The translations under genes and the position numbers were made by a program. Source: Labilibaculum sp. DW002 (GTDB lineage: Bacteria > Bacteroidota > Bacteroidia > Bacteroidales > Marinifilaceae). From it: a stretch of DNA of 64,000 nucleotides. The stretch spans positions 496,001 to 560,000 of the forward strand of contig NZ_JAKJSC010000001.1 in NCBI RefSeq assembly GCF_029029525.1, in the 5' to 3' direction. The number at the start of each line of letters is the position of its first letter. Positions within the stretch are counted from its first letter, which is position 1. A model generated the notes under the pieces. It did not search any database, was not told the origin of the DNA, and was given only the letters and a program-made list of their open reading frames with translations. Below are positions 36,101 to 44,229 of the stretch, piece after piece.

Positions 36101-37295
36101 AATTCTTGAAACCAGATACAAAGTTTCTATTTTGAGAAGCAGGCAAATAATCAAGACCTCCACCCTCTGTTCCAAACCAAATATTTTGCTTGCTATCTTC
36201 AAAAACAGCTCTAATTTTATTAGATGACAAACCTCCCGGCATACCTGTAGTCTTGTAATGGCTGATTTTTTTTCTTTTGGGATTGTATTTATTTAGACCT
36301 CCTCCACAAGTTCCTATCCAAGTAATACCAGCAGAGTCTCCATAAATACACATGATTAGATTACTGTTTAAATCAAATTTGGAAATTCCTTTTGTTAATC
36401 GTTTCGTTAACTCAAATTCTTGTTTTTGAAAATTGCAAGTATAAATTAAGAGCTCAAGGTGACCCGCGACATAAAGATTTTGATGTTCATCTAAATAAAT
36501 TGAGGTGGTAGGATTATCATTTATTTGAACAACTTTATTCTCCCTGTCATTATTGAAATTTTCTTGTAAAAAGAATAACCCTTCTCCTGTACCGATAATA
36601 AAACCATTATCAACAGGTACAATGCTTCTTATATTATAACCATCAAATTCCTTAACCTTTATGGTTTTCATATGGTTTTCTTCTTCTTTACAAATAACCA
36701 AGCCCTTATAAAAACCTAACCACTTTCTGCCTTGTGCATCCTCTGTAACTACATTACAACCCCTTGAAACTAAAGGTGTGTTAGCTACAGTAATTAAATT
36801 AGTGGTTTCATAACTTCCATCTACTTCAGATATAATTGTAACACCTTTATCTGTGGCTACCCAAACTTTACCATTATCCATACATTCAATATCCAAAACC
36901 CTATTATCTGCTAATTTAATTGGGTTCTGTGCTGTATTTTTAATTTGAGTAAAAAGTTCCTTACCTACATCAAAAACACAAACTCCTTCGTTCGATGTTC
37001 CAATCCATAACTTTCCACTCTTATCCTCTTTTACCTTATAAATCAAGTTACTTGATAAACCTTCACCTGGCTTATTCTTTTTATCAATGCGAAAAGTACG
37101 AAATGAATAGCCATCGTATCGGTTTAATCCATCATTAGTTCCAATCCACAAAAAACCATTATGATCTTGAAAAATACAGTTTACATCGTTTTGTGACAAG
37201 CCATTTTGTGTGGTAATTTTATCAAAAATATACTCTTGGGCATTAACTATGCTTACATGTAAAAACACTAGAATTATTAAGGAAAGTTTTTTCAT
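33144..37295 (-). CDS. Hybrid two-component system sensor/regulator (HTCS)
   Basis: This single-chain PUL regulator spans the inner membrane. After a signal peptide (MKKLSLIILVFLHVSIVNAQ) come roughly 12-14 periplasmic propeller repeats (IWIGTxxGLNRY type), then a Y_Y_Y domain and one transmembrane segment (FALFVYVLLFMVMLWFF). The cytoplasmic part has a HisKA domain with NISHEFRTPLSLI, an HATPase, a receiver with VSDVSMP and a C-terminal AraC-type helix-turn-helix. I prefer the Met at 37295 (1383 residues). An upstream Met at 37322 adds nine residues before the signal peptide. The protein probably binds an oligosaccharide from the glycan and activates susC through the repeats at 32882-33010. 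Confidence 0.95.
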   Translation of the reverse strand: MKKLSLIILVFLHVSIVNAQEYIFDKITTQNGLSQNDVNCIFQDHNGFLWIGTNDGLNRYDGYSFRTFRIDKKNKPGEGLSSNLIYKVKEDKSGKLWIGTSNEGVCVFDVGKELFTQIKNTAQNPIKLADNRVLDIECMDNGKVWVATDKGVTIISEVDGSYETTNLITVANTPLVSRGCNVVTEDAQGRKWLGFYKGLVICKEEENHMKTIKVKEFDGYNIRSIVPVDNGFIIGTGEGLFFLQENFNNDRENKVVQINDNPTTSIYLDEHQNLYVAGHLELLIYTCNFQKQEFELTKRLTKGISKFDLNSNLIMCIYGDSAGITWIGTCGGGLNKYNPKRKKISHYKTTGMPGGLSSNKIRAVFEDSKQNIWFGTEGGGLDYLPASQNRNFVSGFKNYFNDGYRIENRFYSVLETKKANGQNEIWAGAAFPQVLVRFDINGKHYSIEDDQIPGFKASVFTMLKDHDGNIWIGTYGRIGLFRYTREGKESHLINYRAKGEVGNISSNIVRSLLQDKQGNVWVGTDAGLNFLAANEINKKNPNFKVFKNISGDTTSLSNDYILPLFQAENGDIWAGTMGGGLNKINYNENIDSITFTTYDTSNGFPNDVIKGILEDKNGCLWISSNKGLTRFNPETNEIMNYDISDGLQDNEFGELACCKLSDGMMIFGGVNGFNTFYPEQISEDKLPPKVAFTDLQVLNKSVKVGNQVGSRILLSEVINQTNSIRLNASENSFAIYFSALHFSAPQKNKYKYMLEGFDNDWIVKGSDERFAKYTSLDPGKYVFKLYASNNDGVWCRESKQLEIIVIPPWWQSNFALFVYVLLFMVMLWFFQRYSLIRSKQKNDLIMEHFEKEKIEELNQMKFRFFTNISHEFRTPLSLIIGSVQKLLRNEVELSARAKSKCLAIERNSSIMLRLINQLMDFRKMEQDKMKLSVRLVNIIKLLKDIYSSFQEMASNKNIQFNLVVNEEELNVWVDTDKIEKIVFNLLSNAFKFTKDGGHIELALVIDEDRLTIKVKDNGMGIPKQMQEHIFERFYQGTKLVQPSYNGTGIGLSYSKGLAELHGGELRFESAEGLGSCFELELQRGKEHYDSSDITKEQHRISEPLIKENAQFEMIQRELASPEKDSEPKANKKTLLIVEDNVELLEFLADNFSEYYNIYQAQNGVEALGLVEKNEIDIIVSDVSMPVKDGFELCQEVKTNEQISHIPIILLTAKTSTEDSVKGFQCGADAYVSKPFDLYILEAQIAAVLKNRSELKQRFKKAIEIIPSEVTTTSADERFLSKLLAIIEDNISNYEFTVEQLATLYGMPQVNINKKLKSLTGQTASTFIRNVRLKRASQLLKTGRYTVADVTYEVGFSDLKYFRSCFKKEFKLNPSEYAKQKSEV

Positions 37296-37322
37296 AGTTT
37301 TAGTAGATATTTGGTACTGCAT

Positions 37323-37713
37323 ATTACAAAAAACAAACGATTACGGATAGGAATTTTAATGTGATAATAGGGGGTAAAATTCATTAAACTAAGGGATAAA
37401 CTTATTAATTATAACAAATACATATAAACTTTATAAATGAGCATAAATTTATTCCATAATAGTTGCAGTGTCTGGAGTATTAATAAAATATCTATAAGAC
37501 TTAATTTTTGCTTTGATAACAAATTTCATCTCAACAAGAAAACGAACGAGATATACCATAAGTAATTTATAAATTGACCTTATGAGTGTAAAAAACAAAG
37601 AACTTATTCTAATAAGAAAAAAACGAATTAATTATTTTTATTAAGTTTAAGATTCAATTTTATTAGAACTTAGTATCTTCCACTTTCAATTAATAACAAT
37701 AGAATAAAATGGT
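37323..37713. other. Divergent intergenic region
   Basis: I find no gene in these 391 nt between the hybrid regulator and the Cache-DUF294 gene. A small palindrome, CTTATT-CT-AATAAG, lies at 37603-37616. No good TAnnTTTG box could be placed for either gene. Confidence 0.5.
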
Positions 37714-40176
37714 ATGATGGATCGAAAAGCAAGTAAGTTTATTTATAGTATCGTAGCTCCTACCATATTGGCCATCACCATGTTTATTGTGTCATTCTAT
37801 CTCATTATTATTCCTTCCTTTGAACGGAGCATAATGGATCGTAAGAAGGAAATGATACTGGAGCTTACCAATACTGCATGGAGTGTTCTTGCAGAATACA
37901 ATGATGAGTACAAAAAAGGATCATTATCTCTTACAGAAGCGCAGAAAAGAGCAGCCGAACAAGTGGGTAAAATGAGGTATGGCAATGAACAGAAGGATTA
38001 TTTCTGGATTATTACAATAAGTCCAAAAATGATCATGCACCCGTACCGTCCCGATTTAAATGGAAGTGATTTGTCTAACTTCTCCGATAATCATGAAAAT
38101 AAACTATTTGTTGATGCAGCTCAATTGGTAAATGAAAAAGGAGAAGGAAATATAGAGTATTACTGGCAGTGGAAAGATGATGCCTCTAAAGTTGTACCCA
38201 AACTATCTTATGTGAAAGGATTTCAAGAATGGAATTGGGTTATTGGTACTGGAATTTATTTACAAGATGTAGCATTAGAAATTAAGCAGCTAAAAAAGCA
38301 TTTACTGCAAGTGTCTTTCATAATTGTACTGCTCATTGTAATGATATTGTTTTACGTACTGCGACAAAGCAAAACAATAGAAGAAAAACGAATTAAGGCC
38401 GAGGAAAAATTAAAATTGTCCATCCAAAAATACAAAAGCCTAGTTGATGCTTCAACAGAAGGAACTTTGATGCTAATAAACGAGAAAGTAGTATTTGCAA
38501 ACAATCGTTTCATTAGCCTTTTAAATAATGAAGAGAAAGAAATAATAGGTTTGGACTTCTCTAGTTTGTTTGAAATAAGTTGGAATGATTTACTTTCTAA
38601 AATCGATAATCCAAAAAGCACCTCTACTTTTGAAACCAAACTAATCGAAGCTAAAGCTGGCTTGCAAAATGTGGTTGTTTCTCTTAGTCAAATTACACAT
38701 TCAGGCGAAATTGGCTATATTCTAGTTGTTAGAAACGTAACAGAACAAAAACGCTTGCGTTTAGATGCTCAAAAACTCTCTGATGACATACAACTATCTT
38801 TGCAATTAATGAATCAACCAGTTCTTAATCTTGTTAATAAAAATATAAGCTGTCGTTTAAACGATAAAGTAAAGGATGCGGCCAAAACAATGACAGACAA
38901 ACGATCTAAATTAATTTGTGTTACAGAAAATGAAGATATTGTAGGCGTTGTTACCGATACGGATTTACGAAGCAGAGCTCTTGCTCTTGAAGAATCTGAG
39001 AACATGCCCATTTACAATGTTATGACTTCTCCTGTAAAAAAAATAAATCAGGATGCCCTTTTATACGAAGCACTTTTACTATTTAAACAAGAGAATATAT
39101 CGCATTTATTGATTGAGAACAATTACAAGCAAATAATTGGCAATATAAATCATCAGCAATGTCTTGAAATGCAACGAAATTCTCTTACCTATTTAATACA
39201 AGAAATAAATGAATGCTTTGTAATTAAAGATTTAAAGCGGATTTATAACACAGTACCAATCCTTATACAAGCTGTATTTACAAGTACAGATAATATTAAC
39301 AGCATATCAAGAATTATTACGTCTATAGCCGATGCTATAAACATGAGAGTTATTGAATTGGCTATAAAGGAGGTTGGAGAAGCTCCTTGCGATTTTGCTT
39401 TTGTTGCCATGGGAAGTGAAGGTCGTGGAGAACAAACACTTAAGACAGATCAAGATAATGCGATTATCTTTAAAGATCAAAATGATAGCAATAAGGAATA
39501 TTTCTTACGCTTATCGGAAATTGTTAATGAAAATCTTCATGAAATTGGTTATTCCAGGTGTAAAGGAGATTTAATGGCAGGAAATCCAGAATGGTGCAAT
39601 TCTTTATCTATTTGGAAAGATTATTTTTCAAATTGGATTGACAATCCAGATACTCCTAATGTTTTGGATAGTTCTATCTTTTTCGATTTGCGATTAGTCT
39701 ACGGCAGTAACACGCTTGTTACCCAACTATTTGATCATATATATACGATTTCAAAAGACAATCTTACCTTTTTTAATCAATTGGCAAAACCAATTATTAA
39801 AAGAAAGCCAGTTTTTGAAAAGAAACAAGTTGATTTAAAGAAATTCCTATTGCCAATCATTGGATATTTAAGAATTAATGCTCTTTATCATTCGGTACAA
39901 GAAACAAACAGTCTTTTGCGCCTAAATAAGTTAATGGCACTTGGCGTGATATCTGAAAAAATGGGTGAAGAAATTGAGAACATGTACAATTTTTTAATGC
40001 ATTTACGTATTAAATGGCAGGTTGATTTACTTTTAGATAACGATCTGCCTGATAATACGATAATGCTAAAGAACTTAACAGATCTTGATAAGAACACCTT
40101 AAAACAAATTATTAGTGAGATTTCTAAACTTCAGGATGATTTACAAAAATCATTTAAGACTTCGGAAAATCAGTAA
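37714..40176 (+). CDS. Membrane sensor with Cache, PAS, CBS and DUF294 nucleotidyltransferase domains
   Basis: This is an 820-residue signalling protein. Reading the sequence: TM1 (about 9-33), an extracytoplasmic single-Cache domain (about 35-190, with DYFWI and MHPYRPDLNGSDL), TM2 (about 199-220) and a PAS domain (240-350). Two CBS domains follow (365-490), then a GlnD-like nucleotidyltransferase domain with GSEGRGEQTLKTDQDNAI near residue 566 (GS and DxD both present), and a DUF294_C helical domain to the end. The DUF294 proteins I know usually pair cyclic-nucleotide-binding and CBS domains. Direct fusion to a Cache receptor is less familiar. It probably senses a small ligand outside and nucleotides inside, and its output target is unknown. 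Confidence 0.85.
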   Translation: MMDRKASKFIYSIVAPTILAITMFIVSFYLIIIPSFERSIMDRKKEMILELTNTAWSVLAEYNDEYKKGSLSLTEAQKRAAEQVGKMRYGNEQKDYFWIITISPKMIMHPYRPDLNGSDLSNFSDNHENKLFVDAAQLVNEKGEGNIEYYWQWKDDASKVVPKLSYVKGFQEWNWVIGTGIYLQDVALEIKQLKKHLLQVSFIIVLLIVMILFYVLRQSKTIEEKRIKAEEKLKLSIQKYKSLVDASTEGTLMLINEKVVFANNRFISLLNNEEKEIIGLDFSSLFEISWNDLLSKIDNPKSTSTFETKLIEAKAGLQNVVVSLSQITHSGEIGYILVVRNVTEQKRLRLDAQKLSDDIQLSLQLMNQPVLNLVNKNISCRLNDKVKDAAKTMTDKRSKLICVTENEDIVGVVTDTDLRSRALALEESENMPIYNVMTSPVKKINQDALLYEALLLFKQENISHLLIENNYKQIIGNINHQQCLEMQRNSLTYLIQEINECFVIKDLKRIYNTVPILIQAVFTSTDNINSISRIITSIADAINMRVIELAIKEVGEAPCDFAFVAMGSEGRGEQTLKTDQDNAIIFKDQNDSNKEYFLRLSEIVNENLHEIGYSRCKGDLMAGNPEWCNSLSIWKDYFSNWIDNPDTPNVLDSSIFFDLRLVYGSNTLVTQLFDHIYTISKDNLTFFNQLAKPIIKRKPVFEKKQVDLKKFLLPIIGYLRINALYHSVQETNSLLRLNKLMALGVISEKMGEEIENMYNFLMHLRIKWQVDLLLDNDLPDNTIMLKNLTDLDKNTLKQIISEISKLQDDLQKSFKTSENQ

Positions 40177-40196
40177 TGTGAACAAAAACTTTATAA

Positions 40197-40586
40197 ATGA
40201 CAAAATCCAATTTCAAAAATACAAACGAAGAAGAAATCAAAGCCTATATTGCTAAAAATAAGCTTGACGCAAAAAAAAGTGACACTGGTTTATATTACGT
40301 AATAGCTAATGAAGGTGAAGGAGCTCGCCCTACTTGCGATTCGAATATAACGATTAGTTATATTGGCTATTTAACCAACGGCACTATTTTCGATCAAAGT
40401 GAAAGCTTGGAGATTAATCTATCTGTTGTTATTGAGGGCTGGAAAGAAGGAATTCAATATTTTAAAGAAGGTGGTGAGGGAATTTTAATCATTCCTTCTC
40501 ATTTGGCCTATGGTAAAACCGACTATGGATCAATTCCTGGAGGTTCGGTTCTTATTTTTGATATTCTCTTGACTAAGGTATTTTAG
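40197..40586 (+). CDS. FKBP-type peptidyl-prolyl cis-trans isomerase
   Basis: It catalyses proline isomerisation in protein folding. The 129-residue protein is a single FKBP domain after a short charged N terminus, with ITISYIGYLTNGTIFDQS, GWKEGIQYFKEGGEG, IPSHLAYG and a closing SVLIFDILL strand. There is no signal peptide, so unlike many Bacteroidota FKBPs it should be cytoplasmic. It starts 20 nt after the Cache-DUF294 gene on the same strand and is probably co-transcribed. A functional link between the two is only suggested by that spacing. Confidence 0.9.
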   Translation: MTKSNFKNTNEEEIKAYIAKNKLDAKKSDTGLYYVIANEGEGARPTCDSNITISYIGYLTNGTIFDQSESLEINLSVVIEGWKEGIQYFKEGGEGILIIPSHLAYGKTDYGSIPGGSVLIFDILLTKVF

Positions 40587-40642
40587 ATTTACAATAGGCT
40601 TTAACAGTACGAAGTTTTAGCGTCTCGTTCTTCTTCGACACG

Positions 40643-40831
40643 TTACCAATTCGTAATTAAAAAAATCAGTAATAATAAGGGGAATATAACAATTAAGCCT
40701 AACCAAGCGTTACCCGGATGTTTGCATGTATGAGGATACGAAGGCTTTTCTGTTCCCTTGATTATACTTCGCGCTACTTGAAACAGATATCGCAAAGCAC
40801 CTCCTAACAGACAAAAAAATGCTAAATGCAT
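40643..40831 (-). CDS. Small membrane protein of unknown function
   Basis: This is a 62-residue predicted protein with an N-terminal hydrophobic segment (AFFCLLGGALRYLF) and a stronger C-terminal transmembrane helix (GLIVIFPLLLLIFLITNW). Between them lies a hydrophilic loop with YPHTCKHPGNAWLG. No homologue is recognised. It is supported by its ATG start, its hydrophobic pattern and a terminator-like hairpin just upstream (40848-40879) separating it from the next gene. It could still be chance. Confidence 0.5.
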   Translation of the reverse strand: MHLAFFCLLGGALRYLFQVARSIIKGTEKPSYPHTCKHPGNAWLGLIVIFPLLLLIFLITNW

Positions 40832-40847
40832 GTTAACTTATTTAATA

Positions 40848-40879
40848 AAACCTGATAAGTTGTAATACTTATCAGGTTT
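40848..40879 (-). terminator. Terminator-like hairpin
   Basis: AAACCTGATAAGT (40848-40860) and ACTTATCAGGTTT (40867-40879) pair perfectly over 13 bp with a 6-nt loop. It lies downstream of the TPR-like membrane-protein gene stop at 40932. The T-run is short on both strands. Confidence 0.65.
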
Positions 40880-40931
40880 AAATATCGTAAAAGCCAATTA
40901 GACGGCTTGGTAATTAATGTTAAGACAAAAA

Positions 40932-41447
40932 TTAGATGCGTTTCATCATACCTTCAATTTCTCTAATTTGAGCCGTTAATGCTTTGTGTTTATCTAGCTT
41001 TTTACACTCTTGTAAATGGTACTTAGCCAACTTCTTGTTACGTTTCGAAAGACAAATCCCAGATAAATTCAGTCGAGCTACAGCCTGATCGGTTGATACT
41101 CGTAGTCCTATTTCTAAGGCTTTTTTAAAGTTCTTCTCCCCTTGCGAAGTTCGATTACTCTGTGCATCAACTAAACCTGACAAATAGTAATAGTAAGCTT
41201 CTTGCCCTTTTATCATATTTTCAGGATGCTTTATTTTAGATAGTATTCTTTCTGCTTTTGCAAACTTATTTTTCCTCACAAAATAAAAAGCAATTAGATT
41301 CTTTTCATTTTTGAAATGAAATAAAACAAAAATTCCGGAAACCAAAACTGCTAATACTCCATAGCCAATTATGGCCTGAACAAAAAGAAGGATGGATCCT
41401 AAAAATAGAATTCCTGCAATTATCAAGCGCACATATTTTCTTATCAT
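40932..41447 (-). CDS. Membrane-anchored TPR-like protein
   Basis: From the ATG at 41447 the protein has 171 residues. Two close hydrophobic segments (LIIAGILFLGSILLFVQAII and GVLAVLVSGIFVLFHF) are followed by a helical region of about 120 residues with TPR-like units (AYYYYLSGLVDAQSNRTSQG, KNFKKALEIGLRVS, ARLNLSGICLSKRNKKLAKY). The frame is open to a TTG at 41480, but the ATG start places the membrane segment at the N terminus. It is probably an inner-membrane scaffold with a cytoplasmic repeat domain. I recognise no specific function. Confidence 0.68.
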   Translation of the reverse strand: MIRKYVRLIIAGILFLGSILLFVQAIIGYGVLAVLVSGIFVLFHFKNEKNLIAFYFVRKNKFAKAERILSKIKHPENMIKGQEAYYYYLSGLVDAQSNRTSQGEKNFKKALEIGLRVSTDQAVARLNLSGICLSKRNKKLAKYHLQECKKLDKHKALTAQIREIEGMMKRI

Positions 41448-41715
41448 GATACTGATTTTTAATTTAACGCTACAAAACAAAGCATTTTTTCATATAAAGC
41501 AAGCATTTAGGGCCTGTCTTTTTTCTCGTTTCGTTAAATAAGGTTCCAAATTCGCGCTATATCACTCAGTAAGCGCATCATGCATTTAATAAATACTTTT
41601 TGGCACACTCACAGTCTAAATTCACTATTTTTTTGTCCTAGCATATATTATTGCACAAGATTATTCTAACTGATTTTAAATTGTTAGAAAAATCGTGAGT
41701 AAGAGAAGATTCTTC

Positions 41716-41723
41716 TACTTTTG
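41716..41723 (+). promoter_or_regulatory. -7 box of the ttcA-like gene
   Basis: TACTTTTG matches TAnnTTTG and places transcription start near 41731, about 23 nt before the TTG start codon. This supports that unusual start. Confidence 0.45.
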
Positions 41724-41753
41724 GCATTTTAAAGGAAAAAGAAAATTGATAAA

Positions 41754-42537
41754 TTGAAAAAGCCTAAAACAGAAGAAGAGAAGAAAGAAGCTTATTTTCT
41801 TAGAAAAGTAGCTAAGCGAATGGGAAAAGCTATAAGTGATTTTGACTTGATTGAAGAAGGTGATCGCATTATGGTTGGGGTATCAGGAGGAAAGGATTCT
41901 TTGGCCTTGCTTGAATTGTTGGCATTAAGACGCAAATACAAAAAGCAAAATTTTGAGGTGATTGCTGTTCATATCAATGTATTAGAATTACCATACGAGG
42001 TTGATCGCGATTTTTTAAATGAATTTTGTGAACGCTTGGATGTACAAATAGTTTATCGAGATATAAATGTTGATTTTGACCGTCCAAGCAAAAAGCCTGC
42101 ATGTTTTCGCTGTTCGTGGCATAGGAGAACAACGCTTTTCAAAATGACTGACGAGTTTAAATGCAACAAACTTGCTCTAGGTCATCATATGGACGATGCT
42201 ATTGAAACACTTCTAATGAATATGATGTATCAAGGAGCAGTGTGTAGTATGCCTGCAAAATTGAGTATGTTCCGGTAATATTGTTTTAATTCGACCGCTG
42301 ATACTCTTAAAGGATGCTGAGATGCGTGAATATAGTCGAATCAGGCAGTTTGTTCTAGAAAAGGAGGCATGTCCACATGAAGATGTAACTAAACGAAAGG
42401 AAACTGCAGGCCTTGTTGAGCGCGTTGCTGGTGATGATTCTCGTATAAGAACCAACCTGTTTCGTTCTATGAGTAATGTGCAGACGGAATATTTACCTAT
42501 AATTCCTGAAAAAAAATCTAATTTTTTTAATCCTTGA
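41754..42537 (+). pseudogene. ttcA: TtcA-like tRNA 2-thiolation ATPase, frameshifted
   Basis: The N-terminal part (41754-42278, TTG start, 174 codons) carries the PP-loop VSGGKDSLAL and the PACFRCSWHRRT cysteine pair of TtcA-like enzymes, which thiolate cytidine 32 in tRNA. The frame stops at 42276 after KLSMFR. The expected continuation is read in another frame from 42274 (GNIVLIRPLILLKDAEMREYSR), including a third cysteine in EACPHEDVTKR, to a stop at 42535. Joined, the two parts give about 260 residues, the usual family length. Restoring two bases, or removing one, near 42270 repairs the gene. No slippery heptamer is present, so programmed frameshifting is unlikely. Confidence 0.85.
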
Positions 42538-42580
42538 TATTTTTTGTTTTCAATAAGAGCAAATAGTTAATAATGCAATC

Positions 42581-42617
42581 CAAGAGCTTCGTATTCACTA
42601 TCGATGGGAAGCTCTTG
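42581..42617. terminator. Hairpin between convergent genes
   Basis: CAAGAGCTTC (42581-42590) and GAAGCTCTTG (42608-42617) pair perfectly over 10 bp with a 17-nt loop. It sits between the plus-strand ttcA-like gene and the minus-strand methyltransferase gene, where a two-way terminator is expected, though T-tracts are weak. Confidence 0.5.
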
Positions 42618-42643
42618 AAGAAAAAAAGGCATTGTTTTTCACC

Positions 42644-43102
42644 TTAAGAATATTTCATTTTTAAGTTTCTATCATACATGATAATACTTCCGGCTACTGA
42701 AACATTTACACTTAATCGTGTATCAAATTTCACCAAATGATGTGACTTCTCAATGGCATTTTTTGTTAAACCATTATCTTCGGCACCCAATAAATAAACA
42801 CAACGTCGCGGATGTTGGAACTCCTCCAAAGCAACTGCTTTCTCATCCAATTCTACACCAACAAGAATAGCACCTTTAGGTAGGTGCTTATAGAAATCGT
42901 CAAAATTGTCGTAATGAAAATAAGGCATCGCGCCTACCGCCTTATGCGTATCGCAGGCTTGTTTAGCGTAGCGTTTCCCAACTGTAAATATAAAGCTGGC
43001 TCCCATATTCTGAGCTGAACGCCAAAGCACACCTAAATTCTCAGGTGTTTTCCCATTCTGAATACCAATTCCAAAAAAACCTTGTTCCAATGTATCTATC
43101 AT
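42644..43102 (-). CDS. SpoU/TrmH-family RNA methyltransferase
   Basis: This is a SAM-dependent 2'-O-ribose methyltransferase of the SPOUT superfamily. The 152-residue protein carries family motifs 1 (NGKTPENLGVLWRSAQ), 2 (CVYLLGAEDNGL) and 3 (LSVNVSVAGSIIMYD), which build the trefoil knot. The frame continues to a TTG at 43126, but the minus-strand -7 box TATATTTG (43131-43124) overlaps that codon. The ATG at 43102 is therefore the better start. It is short compared with TrmH and TrmB-type enzymes and lacks an N-terminal RNA-binding extension, resembling TrmL-size proteins. The tRNA or rRNA target is unknown. Confidence 0.88.
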   Translation of the reverse strand: MIDTLEQGFFGIGIQNGKTPENLGVLWRSAQNMGASFIFTVGKRYAKQACDTHKAVGAMPYFHYDNFDDFYKHLPKGAILVGVELDEKAVALEEFQHPRRCVYLLGAEDNGLTKNAIEKSHHLVKFDTRLSVNVSVAGSIIMYDRNLKMKYS

Positions 43103-43123
43103 TTCTATATTTTTTTGAAGGTG

Positions 43124-43131
43124 CAAATATA
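43124..43131 (-). promoter_or_regulatory. -7 box of the methyltransferase gene
   Basis: The minus strand reads TATATTTG, 21 nt upstream of the ATG at 43102. It decides against the longer TTG-initiated frame. Confidence 0.5.
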
Positions 43132-43158
43132 GATTATATATCTATTAAGCAAAAAAAA

Positions 43159-43187
43159 GACCTGACTGGTTTAATCCAATCAGGTCT
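43159..43187 (-). terminator. Terminator of the zinc-ribbon protein gene
   Basis: The arms AGACCTGACTGG and CCAATCAGGTCT pair with one mismatch, and the minus strand continues with a run of Ts (complement of the A run at 43151-43158). It lies 25 nt after the stop of the 43213-43509 gene. Confidence 0.75.
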
Positions 43188-43212
43188 AAATATATATTCA
43201 AAAATATTTTTA

Positions 43213-43509
43213 CTACTCTCCTATTGCCTTTCGAAAAGAATTTGCTCTTTCTACGAAATCTTCAAACTCACCATATTCAATAAATCGGCTAACATGTCCT
43301 TCGCACTTTTTACAAACTCCTTTAATCAGAATGTCATTCATATCATTAAGAATGTTTTCTCTGACCTCAACTCCTTCACTGCACACATCTTTACAATGAA
43401 CACAGTAAGTTCCTTCTTGAACTATAAAGCGATAGGCTTCCTTTTCTTCTTCATCTAAAAGAATATTTAACTGAAACTGGTTTAAATATATTTCTTTTAA
43501 TTTATTCAT
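43213..43509 (-). CDS. Small zinc-ribbon protein of unknown function
   Basis: The 98-residue protein has two CxxC pairs (TYCVHCKDVC and GVCKKCEGH) spaced about 28 residues apart, a pattern for a structural zinc site. The rest is acidic and helical (for example LDEEEKEAYRFI and FEDFVERANSF). No signal peptide is seen. I recognise no family. The ATG start, the well-placed terminator at 43159-43187 and the cysteine pattern support a real gene. A role in nucleic-acid or protein binding would be a guess. Confidence 0.65.
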   Translation of the reverse strand: MNKLKEIYLNQFQLNILLDEEEKEAYRFIVQEGTYCVHCKDVCSEGVEVRENILNDMNDILIKGVCKKCEGHVSRFIEYGEFEDFVERANSFRKAIGE

Positions 43510-43591
43510 AGTTTTTTAACCTATTTGTAATTTAATGAAAATGAGAACTTAAAATCTTAACTGCTAATTAAGCGTCGTATGCTTTTACACT

Positions 43592-43993
43592 TTAATTTTC
43601 CTTTAGCAGTTTTCTGCCAGTTTCAATATGATTATCCCAAAAGTAATAAAATTCTGAGATATGCTTGTTTCTAATTCGAATTATCTTCATCAACCACAAG
43701 CTAGATAGCGACAAAACCATGGCTAATAGTAAGACAAGATCAAAAAACACAGGATTCTCCGATGCTATTTTTTGAAGTGCTTTTAAACCAAAATAATTGC
43801 CAAAAAACTGACTAAGGCTTGCAAAATACGAACTCAACAATAGCATTATTGACCCAATAGTAGCACAGGCAAATACGATGCGGAAAAATGTATGTAAGAC
43901 ACGCATTTTAATAATCGTTGGACCACTTTTGTATATTTCAAAAAACTTACCTGTGGATGCTTTCATCCAACTTTCAAACTTATCCTTAATCAT
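43592..43993 (-). CDS. Two-helix membrane protein of unknown function
   Basis: The 133-residue protein has two predicted transmembrane helices (FFRIVFACATIGSIMLLLSS, about 37-56, and FFDLVLLLAMVLSLSSLWLM, about 83-102), each flanked by basic residues. The C-terminal tail contains KHISEFYYFWDNHIETGR. No catalytic motif is seen. It stands alone between the zinc-ribbon gene and pyrD, which is divergent. I do not recognise it. Confidence 0.6.
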   Translation of the reverse strand: MIKDKFESWMKASTGKFFEIYKSGPTIIKMRVLHTFFRIVFACATIGSIMLLLSSYFASLSQFFGNYFGLKALQKIASENPVFFDLVLLLAMVLSLSSLWLMKIIRIRNKHISEFYYFWDNHIETGRKLLKEN

Positions 43994-44204
43994 TTTATAA
44001 AATTTTCACCTCATTTTTTAAAAGCGAGTACGAAATTAGTAAAACAATCATAAAATAAAAACTTATGTTGATAAGTTTTTTGATAGAGCATTAGAAATTA
44101 GCAATATCAAAACAACTCGTGTTTATTTTGTAAATTCATATTTTAAATAAATACCCACAACCTTAAATAAAGACTAAAAACTCTTTTTATTATAATAATC
44201 CTAT

Positions 44205-44212
44205 TATCTTTG
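44205..44212 (+). promoter_or_regulatory. -7 box of pyrD
   Basis: TATCTTTG matches TAnnTTTG, 17 nt upstream of the pyrD ATG. Only a T-rich tract (44184-44189) lies near the -33 position. Confidence 0.55.
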
Positions 44213-44229
44213 TATAAAAATTAAGATAG

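Noticed and set aside
40643-40831. Small toxin of a toxin-antitoxin pair
   Set aside because: It has hydrophobic segments like some toxins, but no antitoxin gene or antisense RNA signal can be supported next to it.
42265-42280. Programmed frameshift in the ttcA homologue
   Set aside because: The sequence at the break (ATGTTCCGG) has no slippery run.
43045-43458. Plus-strand open frame of 137 codons opposite the methyltransferase and zinc-ribbon genes
   Set aside because: It crosses a promoter box and a terminator of the minus strand and encodes no recognisable domain.
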